Of a stretch of DNA of 64,000 nucleotides, positions 1 to 10,088 are shown piece after piece (positions within the stretch are counted from its first letter, which is position 1; each line of letters starts with the position of its first letter). A model generated the notes under the pieces. That model saw nothing but the letters and a program-made list of their open reading frames with translations. It did no database searches and was not told where the DNA came from. The position numbers were made by a program, and so were the translations under genes. Origin of the DNA: Bacteroidota bacterium. GTDB taxonomy: Bacteria > Bacteroidota > Bacteroidia > Chitinophagales > Chitinophagaceae. The stretch lies in NCBI GenBank assembly GCA_023428755.1, contig JAEYWX010000031.1, positions 28,368 through 92,367 of the forward strand. The letters are read 5' to 3'.

Positions 1-1
1 G

Positions 2-106
2 CAGGGAATACTGGATGTGGTTGCCTCTGATAACTTTCTTTCAAATCTGTACTACTGCAAAAGCAACAATGTAAAAAATCCCTACTCATTAAAAATCAAA
101 ATTTAG
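2..106 (+). CDS. C-terminal end of an unidentified protein (5' truncated)
   Basis: Frame 2 is open from the window edge and ends at TAG 104-106, giving about 34 residues ending in NPYSLKIKI. The fragment is too short to assign to a family. It lies upstream of, and on the same strand as, the membrane protein genes at 160 and 2258, so it may belong to the same surface-glycan neighbourhood (inference). The stop codon falls inside an inverted repeat (102-109/129-136). Confidence 0.45.
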   Translation, partial: QGILDVVASDNFLSNLYYCKSNNVKNPYSLKIKI

Positions 107-136
107 GCTACAACAATAATTGTATTTTAGCCTAAA
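102..136 (+). terminator. Possible hairpin after the truncated first gene
   Basis: TTTAGGCT (102-109) pairs perfectly with AGCCTAAA (129-136), with a smaller ACAA/TTGT pairing inside. There is no real T-run after it, so it is a weak terminator or only a 3'-end hairpin. Confidence 0.35.
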
Positions 137-159
137 GTTAGATTTAAAAAAGCATCCAG

Positions 160-2268
160 TTGAAAAAACAATTATACCCATTACTGTACATTCTTATCAT
201 CTTTTTGGTTGCTTATTTACCACTTACATCATTTTTGTTTGCCCTGAAAAATGATATGTTTATTGGTTACCTGCCCCCAAAGTATTTAATGGGCGAAGCA
301 ATCAGCAGCCATCAGCTTCCGTTGTGGAATCCATATATTTCATTTGGGTTACCGTTTTATGGCGATATGAGCAGCGGATACTGGAACCCGATTACCTGGC
401 TGATTGCAGGAACAACCGGGTACAATCCCTACACGTTAACCGGCGAGGTAATGCTGTACATATTTCTTAGTGGTGCAGGTATGTACTATTTAAGCGGACT
501 TTATACAAACAACAAATACATCCGTTTGATTGCTGCAATTTCATTTATGTGCAATGGCTACATCGTAGGCCATCTGCAACACATCAATTGGCTGAGTGGG
601 GCTGCTTTTTTGCCATGGAGTTTGTGGTCGTTAAAAAAAATGTATGCGCAACCAACGCTGCAATCAATTTGCACAGCGTCGCTGATGTTTTATTTACTGG
701 CATCCTCTTCTCATCCGGGAATCATTATTGGAAGTATTTATTTTTTCCTTGCTTATATTCTTTTCAATCTTGCAGGAGACTATAAATCCGGTTCAAAATC
801 ATTGTTCCAAAAAAAAATAAAACTCAATGCAGTTTTTCTAGTTGCATTAGCACTCTTGTCGGCCGGAATGATTGCCGGTTATCTTGATATTATTCCTCAC
901 TTTGAACGTAGCGAACAAATCGAAATTAACCGGTCAGTTACAGAAAATACAAGTTTCAGCAGTTGGATCAGTATGGTCCTGCCCTTCAGCACAACTACCA
1001 ACGCTGCTTTGTTTTCAGGAGACATTGCATTCAGAAATATTTACTGGGGTTTACTTTTATTTCTGTGCTTCATTTTTTCAATTGTTACAACGAAAACAAA
1101 GGAACAGGTTTTCTTTTTCGTAACAGGCTCGCTGTTTCTCTTACTTTCGCTTGGACATGAGTTTAAACTGGCAGCCACTAAAATTTTACCGTTGATCGGC
1201 TACGTTCGGTTAAATGCAGAATTCAGAATTTTTGCCGTCTTTAGTTTCGTAATTATTGCTGTAATAGCACTTCATAAATTACAAAGCAATAAAGATGCAG
1301 TTGTAAAATATTTTCACCTGATATCAAAGGGATTACTCATACTAATTTTGTTGCTTATTGCGGGATCCATTCTTCCGATTGCCTTGAATAAGGAGAGTAT
1401 CATTTACAATTTGGGTGAATTCACACTGCAGCAGCCCATTCGAGACTATTTAAAGACTGCAATAAAACAATTTTCGGTTTACGATACGTTTATTATTCAG
1501 GGCAGCATTCAGTTGATCTTAGCATTTTTTATTTACAAGGCCATCAAAAAAACAAACTTCAAAGCACTTTTTGTCATTACAACTTTCGACATAATCCTTG
1601 CCACACTTTTAAACGTTCCGTACACAGGAGTGGGGAAAACCTCTGTTGCTGACTTAGCCCGCATTCAACAAAAATCGCCAAAAGGGATTCCAGTGCCTCC
1701 CCTACAGCCTGTCAATGCAAATGACACCATTCCACTACATGAAAGAATTTTATTTGGCGAATGGAGTTTTTATAGTAAACAAATTGGTTCTGATAAGTTG
1801 ATTTTATACCCTGTTAAATTAAAAAACAACTTTTCATATTATGCAATATCAAAAAAAGACACAAGTCTCTCCGTTTCAAATTTCCCGTTTCTATTTGGTG
1901 CAGATGTAATTTACCCTGAAAAAATCATAAAGACGAATGACCTTTCATTCAAAAATATCAAATCGTTTAAGACAAATGAGATTGTCATCAATCTTGACTC
2001 TATCTCACCGGCATATCTGATTCTTTTACAGAATAATTATCCGCATTGGTATTACGAACAAAATAATATAATTAAGCCTGTATTGAACGCAGGGATAACG
2101 TTTATAGGTGTACCAACAGCTCGGCAAAAAGGCATCGTTCGTATATTTTTCAATCCAGTTGTTATTAAAACACTGTTAGTTTTTTCGACGTTAATTCTTA
2201 TTCTGTATATATGTATCAGCCTTTACCCTTTAAGAAGTATAAAATTAACAACCGAAAATGCCAATTAA
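160..2268 (+). CDS. YfhO-like polytopic membrane protein
   Basis: A 702-residue protein with an N-terminal membrane helix (residues about 6-28), at least ten further hydrophobic segments, a soluble stretch around residues 500-665 and one last helix before the C-terminus. The early signature LPLWNPYISFGLPFYGDM is characteristic of the YfhO family of bacterial membrane proteins, whose characterised members take part in glycosylation of cell-surface polymers. The start is TTG at 160; the next internal Met would remove the first helix, so TTG is preferred. It overlaps the next gene by 11 bases, so the two are probably co-translated. The exact substrate cannot be read from the sequence. Fairly sure of the family, unsure of the role. 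Confidence 0.7.
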   Translation: MKKQLYPLLYILIIFLVAYLPLTSFLFALKNDMFIGYLPPKYLMGEAISSHQLPLWNPYISFGLPFYGDMSSGYWNPITWLIAGTTGYNPYTLTGEVMLYIFLSGAGMYYLSGLYTNNKYIRLIAAISFMCNGYIVGHLQHINWLSGAAFLPWSLWSLKKMYAQPTLQSICTASLMFYLLASSSHPGIIIGSIYFFLAYILFNLAGDYKSGSKSLFQKKIKLNAVFLVALALLSAGMIAGYLDIIPHFERSEQIEINRSVTENTSFSSWISMVLPFSTTTNAALFSGDIAFRNIYWGLLLFLCFIFSIVTTKTKEQVFFFVTGSLFLLLSLGHEFKLAATKILPLIGYVRLNAEFRIFAVFSFVIIAVIALHKLQSNKDAVVKYFHLISKGLLILILLLIAGSILPIALNKESIIYNLGEFTLQQPIRDYLKTAIKQFSVYDTFIIQGSIQLILAFFIYKAIKKTNFKALFVITTFDIILATLLNVPYTGVGKTSVADLARIQQKSPKGIPVPPLQPVNANDTIPLHERILFGEWSFYSKQIGSDKLILYPVKLKNNFSYYAISKKDTSLSVSNFPFLFGADVIYPEKIIKTNDLSFKNIKSFKTNEIVINLDSISPAYLILLQNNYPHWYYEQNNIIKPVLNAGITFIGVPTARQKGIVRIFFNPVVIKTLLVFSTLILILYICISLYPLRSIKLTTENAN

Positions 2269-3367
2269 TAAAAAACTGACATACATTGTTTTTTTTACTC
2301 TATACAGCGTCTTTCTGTTTTTTATTTATACGAGAAATGGTATTATGGCGCAAAATGAAGCGGAAAAATATGTTTTAGCAGCACAAGAGTTAAGCGAAGG
2401 TAATTTTGCTTATATACTGGAACATCGATTATTTTACAGCAGCTTTATTTTCTTTTTAACAATATTCAGTCAGCTCGGTGGTTCTTATGCGTTTGTAATG
2501 GCGCAGGCTCTTCTTTCATTCACAGCAGCTATATGTCTTGAAAAAACAATTACACATATTACCCAAAAAAAATATGCAGGACAAATTGGCCTATTCCTTT
2601 TCTTATTTAACTACCCAATTCAAATTTGGGTTTTAACATTATTCAGCGACTTTTTTTTTGTTGCAATTATAACCATCACACTTTATCTCACAGTTAAGCA
2701 AAAAACAAAAACGCAAATTGTTGTTTGGGCCTTTTTACTTCTGGTACTTACTTTTGCACGCCCTCCCGGAATTTTTCTATCAACGCTGTTTTTCTTTTAC
2801 TATTTAAGCCAGAGTTTTTCTTTCAAAAGGAAACAATTGCTAATAGCCTGCGCAACTTGTTTCGTCTTGATTTTTGTCTGCCTGTTCATAGCACCTGTAA
2901 GCACAACTGATTTTATAAAACCGATAGCCTCAGGAACTATTATCGTAGAGCAACCGGATTATAATATTACTCAATTTAATGCTATAGATAAAAGTTCCAT
3001 GTTATCGGCATACGAATATCTATATCAAACAAATGGCGGGTTACATATCATTGGGTTATACTTTAAAAAACTACTTTCGTTTTTTACACTTACAAGGCCG
3101 CACTACTCCACCTTGCACAACTCATTTATGATTATCCACTATTTTTTGTATGTCTTTTCACTAATGGGATTACTTTTTAGCGAAATTAAACAGTTGAAGT
3201 ATTTACTACTATTTTCAGTTTTTTTGCTTGCAAACCTTACTGCTATTACTTACAATGAATGGCACTATCGTTTTACAATCGCCATATTTCCATTTCTTAT
3301 TATACTATCATCCATTTCACTATCCCATCTCTACGATATTCTCCACCGAAACAAGAAAATCAGTTAA
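2258..3367 (+). CDS. Polytopic membrane protein, possibly a GT-C type glycosyltransferase
   Basis: A 369-residue protein that is almost entirely hydrophobic, with about nine to ten predicted membrane helices and an early non-membrane segment (NEAEKYVLAAQELSEGN, about residues 32-48). Such a segment after helix 1 is usual in GT-C membrane glycosyltransferases, where an acidic residue acts in catalysis, but no diagnostic motif lets me name the family. Its start overlaps the end of the YfhO-like gene by 11 bases, indicating one operon. It converges on the sulfatase-like gene on the other strand, overlapping its stop by 8 bases. Most likely role is surface or exopolysaccharide assembly (inference from context). 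Confidence 0.55.
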   Translation: MPINKKLTYIVFFTLYSVFLFFIYTRNGIMAQNEAEKYVLAAQELSEGNFAYILEHRLFYSSFIFFLTIFSQLGGSYAFVMAQALLSFTAAICLEKTITHITQKKYAGQIGLFLFLFNYPIQIWVLTLFSDFFFVAIITITLYLTVKQKTKTQIVVWAFLLLVLTFARPPGIFLSTLFFFYYLSQSFSFKRKQLLIACATCFVLIFVCLFIAPVSTTDFIKPIASGTIIVEQPDYNITQFNAIDKSSMLSAYEYLYQTNGGLHIIGLYFKKLLSFFTLTRPHYSTLHNSFMIIHYFLYVFSLMGLLFSEIKQLKYLLLFSVFLLANLTAITYNEWHYRFTIAIFPFLIILSSISLSHLYDILHRNKKIS

Positions 3368-4883
3368 CAGTCTTTACATGAAGCCCCGGATTTACATTAA
3401 TCATTTTATTTTCAAGCAAAGGGAGTGACTGCTGAAATTGATTTCGAAGTATACAACGGAAAACATTTACCATACCCATTGAATCTGTGAAGCCCGCATA
3501 GTTACGATCAGGCACCTTTACTGCCAGGAAATTATTAAACTCATTAAAAAATTTATCACCTGCAGGGGCACCTCTTATTCCATGGTCACTGCCTAAAACA
3601 ATTATAGCACCGGGATCTTTATCAGAAATCTTATCAATTAACTCTATAATCATGCTGTTACAATATTGTAAATACTCAAGATAAGATTTGATATTTCGAC
3701 CTTCGTTGGATTCCTTGTGAACATCGCTTAAATTTCTCAATTTTCCTTCTTTCGTATGGAGGTAAGGAAAATGTGGTATCAGGAAGTGTGAATACATAAA
3801 ATACGATGTTTCCTTCCTGCCAATACGCTGTATGGTTCTATCAATAACTGCTTGATTATACAATTCCCTGCGGGCTATCCCATCCTTGATAAAAAAGTGA
3901 AAACGATTCGAATTGACAGCGCATAACAAATCATTCCATAAAATATTACCAAAAGTTTTATCTAAGATTAATTGTTCCTCTAGTGGAAGAAACAAATGTC
4001 GCAAATAATCACCTTCCCCGATACGGAAGAAACTATTATTGACAACCGCATAATTATTCGCCACTAAAAAAGACGTCAATGTATTACTTTTTATCCCTTT
4101 AGCGCATTTATTGATCGCAATTCCAGAATACAACTCCTCTTTAGTATATCCATTTATATAATCCATATTAAGAATAGATAAAATAGAGAAGGGCGTATAA
4201 TTATAATTGCTGTTTGGAGTTGAAAGCACAAGAAAAGATCTTTCCCTGAGCGCATTTTCAAACGCTGTATTGTTAAACCCAAAATGACTATTCAAAGTAA
4301 AGCTACCCACATATTCGTCGAGAATAAAAAAATAAATATTCGGCTTTTGTTGTTGATCAACTTTTTTTAATTGTAGTGTATTTACTGTTAACTCTGCTGA
4401 TTGATCAGAAATGCTGTTCCCAAAAACATATCCAATTTCAACCAAAACAAATACAATAAACAATACATTCAAATACACCACCAGTCGCTTTTTTGTTTCA
4501 ACTACGAGCAATCGAAGCAGTAAAAAAAGCACAGCTGTTAAGAGAAGCAGAAGAGGGATAAAATACTTATACTGCTGCAATGCCGTCACTTGAATAATGT
4601 GTACTAATTTTTCCTTGATAACTTTAAAAAAAAGAAAAAGCAGTACCAGCCAAACAGAAAGCACAATTGCACTGAATGTATTTGTGATTCGCTTTAGTAA
4701 AAGATACAAGAAACAGATACCAACAAAAATTGCTGCAAAAATGAGAAGATTCGCCCTTGCCGGAATAAAGCCCCAGAATTTATTATTACCATCGAGAATA
4801 AAGTAAAGCGGGAGAGTAATAAAAAACGAAAAATGCAGAACCCACTCCATTTTCCGCCCTTTCCATTTCAACAAAATCCTCAT
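3360..4883 (-). CDS. Membrane-anchored sulfatase/alkaline-phosphatase-superfamily protein
   Basis: A 507-residue protein. The first ~150 residues form about five membrane helices; the rest is a periplasmic domain of the sulfatase/LTA-synthase/phosphoethanolamine-transferase type. Visible superfamily motifs are the metal-binding start IYFFILDEY (about 183-191), the SNYNYTPFSILSILN segment that holds the likely Thr/Ser nucleophile, HFLIPHFPYLHT, and the distal metal motif VLGSDHGIRG. It could transfer a phospho-substituent to a surface glycan or lipid, or cleave sulfate/phosphate esters; the sequence does not decide. It is convergent with the membrane gene pair at 160-3367. Confidence 0.65.
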   Translation of the reverse strand: MRILLKWKGRKMEWVLHFSFFITLPLYFILDGNNKFWGFIPARANLLIFAAIFVGICFLYLLLKRITNTFSAIVLSVWLVLLFLFFKVIKEKLVHIIQVTALQQYKYFIPLLLLLTAVLFLLLRLLVVETKKRLVVYLNVLFIVFVLVEIGYVFGNSISDQSAELTVNTLQLKKVDQQQKPNIYFFILDEYVGSFTLNSHFGFNNTAFENALRERSFLVLSTPNSNYNYTPFSILSILNMDYINGYTKEELYSGIAINKCAKGIKSNTLTSFLVANNYAVVNNSFFRIGEGDYLRHLFLPLEEQLILDKTFGNILWNDLLCAVNSNRFHFFIKDGIARRELYNQAVIDRTIQRIGRKETSYFMYSHFLIPHFPYLHTKEGKLRNLSDVHKESNEGRNIKSYLEYLQYCNSMIIELIDKISDKDPGAIIVLGSDHGIRGAPAGDKFFNEFNNFLAVKVPDRNYAGFTDSMGMVNVFRCILRNQFQQSLPLLENKMINVNPGLHVKTVN

Positions 4884-4964
4884 TGCATTTGCTTTTTTAA
4901 ACTGAGTAAATATAAACCCATGAAGTTAAGAAAACTATTCGCTGAAACTTTCACTAAACTTCCT

Positions 4965-5009
4965 GTAAAAAAAATGGCATTGCACTATGAGTAACATGCA
5001 ATGCCATTT
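4965..5009 (-). terminator. Rho-independent terminator of the porV-porU2 operon
   Basis: A perfect 13-base inverted repeat, AAATGGCATTGCA (4972-4984) and TGCAATGCCATTT (4997-5009). Read on the minus strand the stem is followed by a run of eight T. It lies just after the PorU2 stop at 5028. Confidence 0.85.
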
Positions 5010-5027
5010 ATAAATTGTTGGAAAAGC

Positions 5028-8000
5028 CTATCGCATCAAATACATTTTTCCATATCCTTTATTGAAATACTGATCGGTATTATCTCCATCGGCCTGGTAT
5101 TTATCCAACGCTTTTCCATTGTTGTTTGTAATTACCCGGTACAGGTAAATTCCATTTGCCAGTTTGTTTCCAAACTGGTCAGTTCCATCCCATTTAAAAT
5201 CAGTAATATTTCTACCTACCCGTAAGGTTCCCAATTCTGCCTTGGTGATTTCTCTTACTACTTTACCGGTAATAGTAAGAATCTGTATCCTGATATTTTG
5301 CGGAACTTCTGCACCTGTAATGGTAAATACAAAAGCAGTAGATGTAGTAAACGGATTTGGATAGTTCAGCATGTTTGAGATCATTGGCTTGTTGATAACC
5401 TGGAACGAAACCTTATATTCGAGTTCACCTGCTTTATTGCCGCTCTTATCAGTTCCTGTAACGATCAACTCATATTCTCCATCCTGCGTAAAGAAGGGAT
5501 ACAGATCAATCGTTGCAGCATTCTTTCCATTCGAAAGATCAGCAGGCGTGAAGCGTACCGAATCTGACTGGGGTTTGTATTCCCTTACTGTGTTATCAGG
5601 AAAACGAATACTGATTTTCATTCCTGTTGTATCATCCAGTGCAAGGAATCTGCTGTCATCTTTCAACTGAACAAATATGTGAGGCTTTGATGAAACAATA
5701 TCCCGGTTTAGAATATGGTTTCCATCAAATGTAACATCGAGCCAGGGTTTGTAATTATCAGGCTTCACATAAAAACTCTTGAAGATAAAATTATTGAAAA
5801 GAAATTGCTCCTGCTGATCTTCGTCGGGGTTCACCATCAGGTACAGCATATTTGCACCTGCGTAATCTTTGGTATCAATTGTATAAGATACCAGAATAGA
5901 ATCACCGGCAGCCAAAGGCTTCTTTTTCGGAAGATCAATTATATGAGGCACGTTATTCCGGTCGGTAACAATAAGTTTTAACTTTAAACTATCGAAAGCA
6001 GTTTCGCTGATATTACGGAAAGCAAGTGCAAAATCAAGCGGCTCACCCATGTCAAGTGTATCTTTAAAACGGAATGTCACATTGGGCGCAATAGCACCTT
6101 CAGGTACGTAATCAGCATAGATTTTCCACATGTTAAGCTGGTGAGGAGTTGTATTTATTAAATCCGTATTACGCATTCTTAGTTTTAAATAAGGGAACGC
6201 AAGTGGGTTAATAAACAACAAACTTGTATCTCTGGCCTGATTCAAAGAGGAAAGAAGCACTTCTACACCAGCAGGGGTACGCCCGATAATATCAACCCCT
6301 GTTGAGTCTGGCTGAGCTGGTTCAACATCGGCACCACGCCATTTTAAATCTTTCCAGGTTTTAGCCGGTCCAAACCACGGCGATTCAACCGTACCTGTTT
6401 TATAATAACCCGGCACTTCAAATACATCTACTATTTGATCTGGTATTGCTCCAACTGTTTGCTGAGGAACGAAACTCGGATCGCCCTTTCTGTAAATAAA
6501 GATCATTGGCTGGTTAGTCTTGAAATTATCAATCAAGGTAAATCCTGCACTTTTTAATCGATGGTAAAGTGAGTTACCGGCACCAAGAATGGATTGATCA
6601 GATTTCAGCACAGCAGAATCAATGGGTGCAACGAGGTTGGACCCAAGATTTGTTACAACAACGTAGTCGCCATTTTTCACCACATTGTCCATAAAGTTAA
6701 TTGCATTGATACGGGATGTTTGATTGGTATAACCGTACTCGAAGAATATTCTTGGTCTGTCGCCACAAACCTGTAAACTGTTATACAAACCAGGGCCATT
6801 TAGTACGGATGTATTTTTCTTTGGCTCTAATGTTTTGCCATCAAATACATAAAACTGGAATGAAAGGTAACGGCATCCGTAACGTTCGATATTTTCAAAA
6901 TCGATTGCCACATCAATACTTGCTTCTATGTGAATGGGGTGTATCCCTGTACGGAATTGAATACGTTTAATTGATGAATCAAACTGCAAGGTCCTTGCAT
7001 CATTCAGCAACATTGTTTTATAGGTACTTTGCTTATGCTGGAAGTAATGCGACTGATTGAAGCCTGTTTCCGTTCCGGGGATATAAACAAAACTGAAGTC
7101 GTTCCACAATACAGCCGAATTATCTTCAGGCCTCATACCTACCCGCCAGTAATAGACAGTACTGTCACTGAAGGTAATGCCAGATGGCTTGAATGGTATG
7201 GCCCCTCCGGTACTGCTTACGGAATCAACTTTGAGGAAAGCAGAGTTGAAGTTTTGTGTTGTATCGATTTCAAAATAATACTTACGTAAAGTGCCCAGTG
7301 GATTCGCAGTTGATGCGTAGTAAGTTATATTCTGTTTATTAATAATTGAATAATTGTAAGGATATACAGGCCTTAACTCATCTTCGAAAATAAAGAACTC
7401 CTTTGTAACCGAATTATTCGTTTCACAAATTTCATTAATGACATTATCAGGATCAATTTCGATTCGCAGCTTATTACTTCCTTTATCCCTGGAAGGATCA
7501 ACTGGCAATTCTAGAAGTATTGAATCAGCATAAGGAACCCGCTCAATTTTTTGGTCAAAGGGAACAACGGTAGACCCATCGGGTAATATCCGGGTTACAC
7601 GCACATGTACAGAATCACCTGTTGCCTTGCCCAGATTCACAATTTTGACAGTTGCATTAAATTTTGTTTCTGCAATTGAAATAAATTCAGGCGCAATTTT
7701 TACCATTGGTGCTTCAACTGCGTAATCGGGTTTTTCGTAACTAAACAGTTTCATTGCAGGATCGCCATGTAGCGCAATTTCTTCCATGTGCATCCGCACA
7801 TAAAAGTCATTGAACGAATACAGTCTTGAAAGTGTATCATTTACATTGGCCATAATACGACCAATTGATTGACCATATCCTTCCGCTTTGGATAACTGTT
7901 GATAGAATTCTTCTGTATAAATATGCAGGTAGTTCACAATTCCCAAATGCGAGGATGCTATAAAAGCAACTGCGCCTTTTTCGGGAGTAAGCACCCATTT

Positions 8001-10088
8001 TTCAGTGATGATATAATCGCCTGTAAGGCGAGATGTATTTGATAAAAACATATTTCCAGCCTGACAGCCATTAACCAATAATACCGGGTACTTCCCAATG
8101 GCCGGATAACTGGAAGGATCGGACAAATTGTACTCAAGTGTTGATGGCGAAGAATGTCCAAAGTAGGTAAGCAGTGAAAAGCCTTCCTGAAACAACTTGG
8201 TAATATTTTCGCTTATCAATGTTTGAACAGTTGCAACACTTGTTTTTTGTAATGCATATACATTTGCTCCGTAAGCAGTGTCCTTCAATACATTTCCATA
8301 CTGATTCAAATAAAATTTGATTTGCTCACCAAGAAAATCATTTGCACCAGACACATGAATCACATTCTTTTTCCATAGCTCATCCTGAATGGTACATGAA
8401 TTTGTGTTATAAAAATTTTCATATTGCTTCACTTTTTCGAGATATGCTTTTACTTCCCCTCCGTTAACTACCGTTAAACGCCCAATAGGAATTTGTTGTA
8501 CTACACTTCCTTCGGCAGAAGCAAGCAAAGCATCAGATGCCGGATTACCAAAAGTAGGAACCAGATTAAGCTGTTCAATTGAAGGAGTTGATTCTGCAGC
8601 TCTGTAGTTGGTGTACACTACTCCTTTTCCAATGATGAAGCAGTAACTGGGCTTAACTGCAAAACCAGCATAGGCAAAACGCAAAAAATTCTTTATTGCA
8701 ACTGCATTGTTTTTTATGCCATATCCAAACTGATCAATAATATCCTGTACATCATAAATTTTTGCATTGAATCCGCCACCCGTTGCGCTGCTTCTGTATT
8801 TCCTGTATTCTTCAACCTGATTCACACCATTCCCATCATTATACAGACGAGGGTTGGAAATAATGATATAATCCGCCTGATTTGGCTGTAAAGCATAGTT
8901 GGTAAAATTTCTTGAAATGAAATTTCCAACAGATCTGATATTACCAGCTGATTGACTTACTAAAACCAGCTTCCGAGTTGATGCAGATGCAGGCAAAACT
9001 ACCCTTACCTGTGTTGGAGATACGATACTGGCAGTGATCCGTAAACCATTTGTTATATCATATAAAACAGGCGGAACAGTACCGCCAAAATTAAAATTAT
9101 CAATTACAAGATTGTTACCGCTTGCACTGGCAGGCAATTCAAATTCAAAATTCGACTGACCGCCAAAATTAAACTGCCTTGGATAACTCAGTTCATACAT
9201 GCCAATTACCGCCCTGTTAAATTGAGGCAGGGTGTCGCTTGTCGAAATACGAAATTCAACATTCGCTGTATTTGAACTCAAGATCGCTAACGGTATATTG
9301 TCAGTAGATTCATCGATCAACGAATTAAAAAAATTCATCTGCTTATCAGCAACTAAATTACCATTGATAAAAGCACGTATAGACCTTGAATTAAGGGTTC
9401 GTCCCGCAGAAGAAAACTTTAGCTTGGCCGGCACACTTGCTGAAGCCGCAACAAACAGATTTGATTGTGTTGAAGACAAAACACCAAGACCATTAAATTC
9501 AGCACTTGTAAAACCTTCTCCTTTATCGAATGAAGAAGAATATACATAACTACCAACAACAGCAGCAAATCCAAGGTTCAGATTATCCCGGTAATAAAGC
9601 GATGCTTTATGAATAAAATAAGATTCGGCTGGCAATGGTGAAGAAAGGTTATTCGCTGTTTCTGTAAATCGTTTGTTTTCAGAAGCAACCGTATTTACTG
9701 TAAGAAAATAAGCAGAGGTATCTGTGTACAAGCTCCAGTTATCGTTGATCTGGTAAGAGGGATCAAGGTACATCCGCTTTTCCCATTTCCCGTCATTCAC
9801 CTGTCCCCAAAACTCTATAAACCCATTGGTTGGCAAAGTGCCGCCAGAAGCAGAGGTATAAATGGGTACTTGTTGACCATTTCGCCATAACTGAAAATGT
9901 GAAGCATCCGCATTTGCAATCCCCATTGCATCTAACTGCGATTGAGAAATTCGATAAACACCTGTTGCTCCAACCTTAAATTTAAAATAGGTTTTATTAA
10001 AATCGATCCACTCATTCATGTAGGTTTGAGCGGTAACAGCTGTGATGGCACAGAAAAATATGGTGACGGAAAGTAAAAAGCGTTTCAT
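5028..10088 (-). CDS. porU2: PorU2-like type IX secretion sortase (gingipain family C25)
   Basis: A 1686-residue secreted protein with a signal peptide (residues 1-20, cleavage after AVTAQ). The N-terminal ~400 residues are beta-rich. A C25 cysteine-peptidase domain follows, with His645 in LTYFGHSSP and Cys675 in LLVNGCQAGN; both catalytic residues are present. After it come CARDB/Ig-like domains (about 790-900 and 1340-1580) and a C-terminal FlgD-like Ig domain (about 1590-1670) that resembles a sorting domain. PorU cleaves the C-terminal signal of T9SS cargo at the outer membrane and attaches the protein to the surface. The extra length relative to classical PorU (about 1100-1300) matches the form annotated as PorU2. 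The start overlaps the PorV-like stop by one base (TAATG), so translation is coupled. Whether it is the main sortase or a paralogue cannot be told here. Confidence 0.82.
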   Translation of the reverse strand: MKRFLLSVTIFFCAITAVTAQTYMNEWIDFNKTYFKFKVGATGVYRISQSQLDAMGIANADASHFQLWRNGQQVPIYTSASGGTLPTNGFIEFWGQVNDGKWEKRMYLDPSYQINDNWSLYTDTSAYFLTVNTVASENKRFTETANNLSSPLPAESYFIHKASLYYRDNLNLGFAAVVGSYVYSSSFDKGEGFTSAEFNGLGVLSSTQSNLFVAASASVPAKLKFSSAGRTLNSRSIRAFINGNLVADKQMNFFNSLIDESTDNIPLAILSSNTANVEFRISTSDTLPQFNRAVIGMYELSYPRQFNFGGQSNFEFELPASASGNNLVIDNFNFGGTVPPVLYDITNGLRITASIVSPTQVRVVLPASASTRKLVLVSQSAGNIRSVGNFISRNFTNYALQPNQADYIIISNPRLYNDGNGVNQVEEYRKYRSSATGGGFNAKIYDVQDIIDQFGYGIKNNAVAIKNFLRFAYAGFAVKPSYCFIIGKGVVYTNYRAAESTPSIEQLNLVPTFGNPASDALLASAEGSVVQQIPIGRLTVVNGGEVKAYLEKVKQYENFYNTNSCTIQDELWKKNVIHVSGANDFLGEQIKFYLNQYGNVLKDTAYGANVYALQKTSVATVQTLISENITKLFQEGFSLLTYFGHSSPSTLEYNLSDPSSYPAIGKYPVLLVNGCQAGNMFLSNTSRLTGDYIITEKWVLTPEKGAVAFIASSHLGIVNYLHIYTEEFYQQLSKAEGYGQSIGRIMANVNDTLSRLYSFNDFYVRMHMEEIALHGDPAMKLFSYEKPDYAVEAPMVKIAPEFISIAETKFNATVKIVNLGKATGDSVHVRVTRILPDGSTVVPFDQKIERVPYADSILLELPVDPSRDKGSNKLRIEIDPDNVINEICETNNSVTKEFFIFEDELRPVYPYNYSIINKQNITYYASTANPLGTLRKYYFEIDTTQNFNSAFLKVDSVSSTGGAIPFKPSGITFSDSTVYYWRVGMRPEDNSAVLWNDFSFVYIPGTETGFNQSHYFQHKQSTYKTMLLNDARTLQFDSSIKRIQFRTGIHPIHIEASIDVAIDFENIERYGCRYLSFQFYVFDGKTLEPKKNTSVLNGPGLYNSLQVCGDRPRIFFEYGYTNQTSRINAINFMDNVVKNGDYVVVTNLGSNLVAPIDSAVLKSDQSILGAGNSLYHRLKSAGFTLIDNFKTNQPMIFIYRKGDPSFVPQQTVGAIPDQIVDVFEVPGYYKTGTVESPWFGPAKTWKDLKWRGADVEPAQPDSTGVDIIGRTPAGVEVLLSSLNQARDTSLLFINPLAFPYLKLRMRNTDLINTTPHQLNMWKIYADYVPEGAIAPNVTFRFKDTLDMGEPLDFALAFRNISETAFDSLKLKLIVTDRNNVPHIIDLPKKKPLAAGDSILVSYTIDTKDYAGANMLYLMVNPDEDQQEQFLFNNFIFKSFYVKPDNYKPWLDVTFDGNHILNRDIVSSKPHIFVQLKDDSRFLALDDTTGMKISIRFPDNTVREYKPQSDSVRFTPADLSNGKNAATIDLYPFFTQDGEYELIVTGTDKSGNKAGELEYKVSFQVINKPMISNMLNYPNPFTTSTAFVFTITGAEVPQNIRIQILTITGKVVREITKAELGTLRVGRNITDFKWDGTDQFGNKLANGIYLYRVITNNNGKALDKYQADGDNTDQYFNKGYGKMYLMR

